Assembly (NCBI GenBank): GCA_023391895.1
Contig: JAEWAC010000396.1
Location: 1-17,201, forward strand
From: Bacteroidota bacterium
Lineage (GTDB): Bacteria; Bacteroidota; Bacteroidia; Chitinophagales; Chitinophagaceae
Reading direction: 5' to 3'
DNA length: 17,201 bases
Positions within the stretch are counted from its first letter, which is position 1, and each line of letters opens with the position of its first letter. The notes beneath the pieces are model-generated. The model was not told the origin of the DNA and did no database searches. It was given only the letters and a program-made list of their open reading frames with translations. This document shows, piece after piece, positions 13,752 through 17,201 of the stretch. Made by a program: the position numbers and the translations under genes.

Positions 13752-14780
13752 CTACTGTTTTACCTTGGCTATATCAACCGCTATTTCCCGATAGCGCTTT
13801 TGCAGTTCTTTATTGGGCTCCTGTTGTGCCAGCAGCTCTAATGCCATGGTGTGCGCTTTGGTCAGCGCTTCTTTAGAGTCGACAGGCACATCGGGTTGTA
13901 CCCCCTTTCCTTCCCAGTTGGTTTTACTAATGGGATTTTCCACATGCGCCGTAGAAACATACAGGTCTACCCGGGAGCTATCAGCAAAGGTGTATACCGG
14001 CATCAATCCGCCGGGGTTGGCGCCGCCGCCCGTGGTTTCGCCTACCAGGGTAGCTCTTTTCAGTTGCTGCAGGTCGTAGGCAAATTCTTCGGCCGAGGAA
14101 AATGTGCCGTGATCGATCAATACATAAACGGGCTTATCCAAAAAGCGTGGCCCCGCCAGTTTGCGGTACGTATATATGCTGTCTGTATGGTCGTTCCAGA
14201 AAATGGTACTGAGGTGAATGGAATCTTCGGGCAGCAGATAGCTGATCAACCCATTGGACAGCATGCCGCCGCCGTTGCCTCGCAGGTCAATGATCAGTGC
14301 CCGGGTGTTTTGGAGAAAGATAAAAGTACCGGCCAGCACGTCTTCTATCGAACCAAAAGCCTGCAGTTTCATATAACCAATATCGCCGGCCAAAACTTTC
14401 ACATCGGTCAGTCCATTGTTTAAAAACTTTTCGTTGACCAGGCCCCAGGGAATTTGCGGTGCAGCCTCGGCCGGCACGGCCAGGTAAGCCGGCTGGTAAA
14501 AAAAGTTCAGGTGGCCGTCCTGCGTGATGTGCTTCAGGTCTTTGGCCAGGGCATCGGTAAAGGCTGAAACCGTTGTATAACTTTTGTACGCACCACGCTT
14601 CCACAGCTGGTCTAAATACTGAACCGTAGGCTGCACTTTATCTTTAAAATGATAATGCTGGGTAAACAGTTTTTTGGCGTTGGTAAAAAGGATGTCTTTC
14701 TCTTTGGGTGTGATGGGCTGTGCAAAAGCGGTAACCGTTGTTAAAAAGCAAACAACAGCCGTTAACAATTTATATGGCAT
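13752..14780 (-). CDS. Secreted S41-family (IRBP/tricorn-like) peptidase
   Basis: The ATG at 14780 gives 342 residues. A TTG five codons upstream is in frame but is a less likely start. The signal peptide runs MPYKLLTAVVCFLTTVTAFAQ, cleaved after FAQ. Numbered from the TTG, an N-terminal helical S41 domain (about 27-100) contains DGHL with candidate catalytic H95. The core has IIDLRGNGGGM at 168-178, then THG-type HGTFSSAEEF at 229-238 with the nucleophile S233, LVGETTGGGANP at 250-261, and NWEGKGVQPDVPVD at 293-306 with candidate E295. The GKG lysine of the CtpA type is replaced by GGG, so a Ser-His-Glu arrangement as in tricorn/IRBP relatives is more likely than Ser-Lys. There is no PDZ domain. 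It is predicted periplasmic or extracellular, divergent from the M28 peptidase. Confidence 0.88.
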   Translation of the reverse strand: MPYKLLTAVVCFLTTVTAFAQPITPKEKDILFTNAKKLFTQHYHFKDKVQPTVQYLDQLWKRGAYKSYTTVSAFTDALAKDLKHITQDGHLNFFYQPAYLAVPAEAAPQIPWGLVNEKFLNNGLTDVKVLAGDIGYMKLQAFGSIEDVLAGTFIFLQNTRALIIDLRGNGGGMLSNGLISYLLPEDSIHLSTIFWNDHTDSIYTYRKLAGPRFLDKPVYVLIDHGTFSSAEEFAYDLQQLKRATLVGETTGGGANPGGLMPVYTFADSSRVDLYVSTAHVENPISKTNWEGKGVQPDVPVDSKEALTKAHTMALELLAQQEPNKELQKRYREIAVDIAKVKQ

Positions 14781-14917
14781 TTTTAAATGTTTCAAAATAA
14801 GACACTCTTTTCCGCCATGTGGTTACAGCAGGTCTCGATGTTACAGTTGATGCACTTTATTTTTTTGGATCAAACTACTTACTAATTAGCCCCTCATTCC
14901 ATCTCTTATGCCGGTCT

Positions 14918-14929
14918 CGCTTTAAAGCG
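14918..14929. promoter_or_regulatory. Perfect 12-bp palindrome CGCTTTAAAGCG between the peptidase genes
   Basis: It lies 29 bp before the M28 ATG in the 178-bp divergent spacer and could be an operator for either gene. No exact TAnnTTTG promoter box was found beside it. Confidence 0.3.
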
Positions 14930-14958
14930 TAGTAGTTAATTATTGTTATATTGCGCCT

Positions 14959-16548
14959 ATGCAATACCGTACTAAAATGAATAGGATTTTATTTAGAAGA
15001 GTATCTGTTCTGTTTTTCTTTTGCACCATCACCTTTAGTTATGGAGCACTTGCTCAGAACAAGGATTCAGTATTTGTACAGCAGGTGGTAAAAGAAGCCA
15101 CTGAAAATTCGCAACTGCAAACCCTGGCACATCAGTTAGTAGATGTAATCGGACCTCGATTGGTAGGTACACCGCAAATGCAACAGGCACACGACTGGGC
15201 CGTGAAAACCTATCAGGGTTGGGGTATTACGGCCCGCAACGAAAAGTGGGGCGAGTGGCGCGGCTGGGAAAGAGGCATCACGCATATTGATCTCGTTCAT
15301 CCGCGGGTAAAAACGCTGGAAGGAATGCAGTTAGCCTGGAGTCCATCCACCAATGGAAAGACCGTAACCGCCGAAACTATTATTCTGGCGGACGTGGCAG
15401 ATTCAGTTGCATTTAAGCAATGGCTACCGGCAGTAAAAGGAAAGTTTGTGCTCATCTCCATGGAGCAACCAACCGGCCGGCCGGATTACAACTGGCAGGA
15501 GTTTGCTACAAAAGAATCATTTGAAAAAATGAAAAAGGAGCGCGAAGAGCAGACAGAAGCATGGCGCAAGCGATTGAGCAAAACAGGCCTTAATGCCCGT
15601 GCACTGGCCCTGGCATTGGAGAATGCCGGTGCTGCAGGTATCATTCAATCTCAATGGAGCCATGGCTTTGGTGCCAATAAAATTTTTGGCGCCAACACCA
15701 AAAAGGTACCCACCATTGATATTTCCTTAGAAGATTATGGTTTGCTGTTCCGGTTAACCGCATCCGGTCAAAAGCCCAAAATCAGCGTTCGTGCAGACTC
15801 TAAAGAAAAAGGCGTGGCACCGACTTTTAATACCATAGCCGAAATCCGCGGCTCGGAAAAGCCTAACGAATATGTCCTTTTATCAGCTCACTTTGACAGC
15901 TGGGACGGATCCGGCGGTGCTACGGATAATGCCACCGGAACCATCGTGATGATGGAAGCCATGCGGATTTTAAAAAAGTTGTATCCTAATCCCAAGCGCA
16001 CCATCCTGGTGGGTCACTGGGGTAGTGAAGAGCAAGGGCTGAATGGTTCCAGAGCATTTGTGGAAGACCATCCGGAGATTGTTCAAAACATGCAGGCACT
16101 CTTCAACCAGGATAATGGCACCGGCCGTGTCGTCAACATAACGGGTCAGGGATTCCTGCATTCATACGAGTATATCAATCGCTGGCTGTCTCAAGTGCCG
16201 GCCGACATCAGGAATCATATTCAAACGACTTTCCCGGGTTTCCCTTCCGGCGGCGGCTCAGACTTTGCCTCCTTTGTAGCCTTGGGCGCACCAGGTTTTT
16301 CGTTAAGCTCTCTGAGCTGGCTGTACGGCAATTATACCTGGCATACCAACCGGGATACCTATGATAAAATTGTTTGGGATGATGTTCGCAATAATGCCAT
16401 TTTAACCGCTATACTGGCGTATATGGCTAGCGAAGACCCGCAAAAAATGCCAAGAGATAAAAGCGTATTACCGATCAATCCAAGAACCGGGCAGCCCGCC
16501 GCTTGGCCGGAGCAGCGCAAACCAACACGCAAAGGTGGTTTGGATTAA
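14959..16548 (+). CDS. Secreted M28-family metallopeptidase with PA insert (carboxypeptidase Q-like)
   Basis: This is a 529-residue two-zinc exopeptidase exported from the cytoplasm. The signal peptide is about 1-33 (FFFCTITFSYGALAQ|N); an ATG at 14977 (MNRILFRR...) is an equally good start. Residues 120-285 contain a PA-like insert. The catalytic core carries all expected zinc ligands: H311 in AHFDSWD, D323 in GATDNATG, the E357/E358 pair in GSEEQG (catalytic base and ligand), D385 in NQDNGTGR and H462 in WHTNRDTYDK, plus SGGGSDFASF at 430-439. The arrangement resembles plasma glutamate carboxypeptidase/CPQ and Bacteroidota secreted aminopeptidases. The C-terminal tail (490-529) is Pro/Lys-rich with no T9SS domain. 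It is divergent from the S41 gene, and a strong terminator follows 28 nt after the stop. Confidence 0.92.
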   Translation: MQYRTKMNRILFRRVSVLFFFCTITFSYGALAQNKDSVFVQQVVKEATENSQLQTLAHQLVDVIGPRLVGTPQMQQAHDWAVKTYQGWGITARNEKWGEWRGWERGITHIDLVHPRVKTLEGMQLAWSPSTNGKTVTAETIILADVADSVAFKQWLPAVKGKFVLISMEQPTGRPDYNWQEFATKESFEKMKKEREEQTEAWRKRLSKTGLNARALALALENAGAAGIIQSQWSHGFGANKIFGANTKKVPTIDISLEDYGLLFRLTASGQKPKISVRADSKEKGVAPTFNTIAEIRGSEKPNEYVLLSAHFDSWDGSGGATDNATGTIVMMEAMRILKKLYPNPKRTILVGHWGSEEQGLNGSRAFVEDHPEIVQNMQALFNQDNGTGRVVNITGQGFLHSYEYINRWLSQVPADIRNHIQTTFPGFPSGGGSDFASFVALGAPGFSLSSLSWLYGNYTWHTNRDTYDKIVWDDVRNNAILTAILAYMASEDPQKMPRDKSVLPINPRTGQPAAWPEQRKPTRKGGLD

Positions 16549-16576
16549 AAAGTAAATTAATTATAGCCTAAAGCAA

Positions 16577-16614
16577 CAAGAAGCCGGCATCAAATGATGC
16601 TGGCTTCTTGTTTT
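16577..16614 (+). terminator. Strong rho-independent terminator after the M28 gene
   Basis: 16577-16592 pairs with 16595-16610 (CAAGAAGCCGGCATCA and its complement with one G-U), opening to a small loop around CAAATG, followed by TTTT. It starts 28 nt past the stop codon. Confidence 0.88.
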
Positions 16615-16870
16615 GGTCCTGTTCTGGCTGAAAAGAACGAGCTATATGCCAGAAGCTATACCAGGCTTCTTAAAATGTTATAGTGTACTTCTTCACCAAC
16701 ACGTCTGGTTCACTGTTTGTTTTGCTCAGCTTAAAACGCCTATACGGAATCCCAACTACATATTTTTAGATAGTCTCTATAGTGAAAAGTGATGGCGGTT
16801 AAAAGGCTAGAACAAGGCATCCGTTGCAAAACATATCTACTCCTGTAAAAGTAAAACTGCCCGTACAACG

Positions 16871-16990
16871 ACTTCTTTAAAACCCCATACGCAACCTTCA
16901 ACCACTCACCTTATTAACTACTCAACTGATCAACTATTCAACTCTTTCAAAATCCCATATGCTCTTTTGGATTATTGATATTTGTTCAGT
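16871..16990. repeat. Composite CCCATAT-box/CAACT intergenic repeat, copy B
   Basis: It consists of a CTTTAAAACCCCATACGCAA box at 16875-16894, CAACT/TCAAC words through 16943, and a second box CTTTCAAAATCCCATATGCT at 16944-16963. The order is the same as in copies A and C. Confidence 0.6.
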
Positions 16991-17027
16991 TCTTTAAAAG
17001 TCTATTTAGAAGCAGGAGATGCCGGAT

Positions 17028-17053
17028 AGATCCCACCTTCGTCGGGATGACAA
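17028..17053 (-). repeat. GTCATCCC-ACGAAGG-GGGATC dispersed repeat, copy 2 (inverted)
   Basis: The reverse complement matches 12898-12923 at 24 of 26 positions. It lies between composite repeat copies B and C. Confidence 0.7.
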
Positions 17054-17114
17054 GCCAAGTGGTCTTAGGAGAACAAACAGCTCATCTGAAAGGGCAAGAA
17101 CAAGAAGGAGCAAC

Positions 17115-17201
17115 TCTTATAAAAACCCATATCAACCCTTTCAACTTATCAATCATTCAACTCTTTCAAAACCCATATGCTTTTACCAATCTGCGTAATC
17201 C
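17115..17201. repeat. Composite CCCATAT-box/CAACT intergenic repeat, copy C (reaches window end)
   Basis: It consists of a TATAAAAACCCATAT box, TCAACTTATCAATCATTCAA words, and a second box CTTTCAAAACCCATATGCTT followed by TTACCAATCTG, the same tail as copy A. The copy may continue past the window. Confidence 0.6.

Larger units (their letters stand above)
16615..17201. other. Gene-free repeat-rich spacer to the window end
   Basis: No credible gene is present. On the minus strand 16670-16765 is an open stretch of 31 codons ending in TAA with protein-like composition but no start, possibly a remnant. AGAAGC/GCTTCT at 16651-16670 is a small inverted repeat. From 16871 on, the sequence consists of CCCATAT-box repeats and the second GTCATCCC-type repeat. 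Confidence 0.55.

Noticed and set aside
16871..17201. CRISPR-like appearance of recurring words at the window end
   Set aside because: The repeats are irregular in length and spacing, have no constant unit with unique spacers, and no cas gene is near.

Overview
The window looks like a chromosomal segment of a Bacteroidota bacterium, most plausibly a Chitinophagaceae-type member of Sphingobacteriia/Chitinophagia. The reasons are a mitochondrial-type aconitase, a secreted hydrolase with a C-terminal type IX secretion (T9SS) sorting domain, several TAnnTTTG -7 boxes of the Bacteroidota housekeeping sigma factor in front of genes, little Shine-Dalgarno sequence, and AT-rich intergenic DNA full of small repeats next to GC-richer genes. 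Genus assignment is inference.

Layout. 1-702 (-) is the N-terminal 234 codons of aconitase. A compact regulatory region separates it from a divergent two-gene unit (858-2085, +): a small PspC-domain membrane protein and an AraC-type regulator. The regulator ends tail to tail with a cysteine desulfurase (2078-3205, -), overlapping it by 8 bp. About 800 bp of repeat-rich DNA follows, ending in a long terminator hairpin for a GlmM-type phosphohexomutase (4007-5395, -). Promoters face outward between that gene and a class I methyltransferase (5502-6245, +). A secreted beta-lactamase-fold serine hydrolase with a T9SS tail occupies 6577-8307 (+). An LtaS-like sulfatase-fold membrane protein (8662-10644, -) is divergent from a PAP2 phosphatase plus CNNM/HlyC-CorC transporter pair (10870-12787, +). 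Then come 490 bp of nested inverted repeats, a small lipoprotein with two copies of an NPPHG-x-PGH-x-C motif (13278-13694, +), and a divergent pair of secreted peptidases: S41 (13752-14780, -) and M28 (14959-16548, +). The last 590 bp have a strong terminator and then only repeats and a possible gene remnant.

How the genes fit together. Most are housekeeping (TCA cycle, sulfur transfer, amino-sugar supply for the envelope) or envelope and secreted functions (PspC, LtaS-like, PAP2, CNNM, lipoprotein, two peptidases, T9SS-exported hydrolase). There is no coherent defence, phage or biosynthetic cluster, no CRISPR array, no tRNA or rRNA and no recognisable transposase. I found no convincing new multi-gene system. 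The points most worth a second look are the intergenic repeat families (a composite CCCATAT-box repeat in at least three copies, with related hairpins serving as terminators; a 373-bp element with inverted ends; a GTCATCCC-type repeat), the operator and sigma54-like signals in the aconitase/PspC intergenic region, and departures from family motifs in the PAP2, serine hydrolase and phosphohexomutase proteins.
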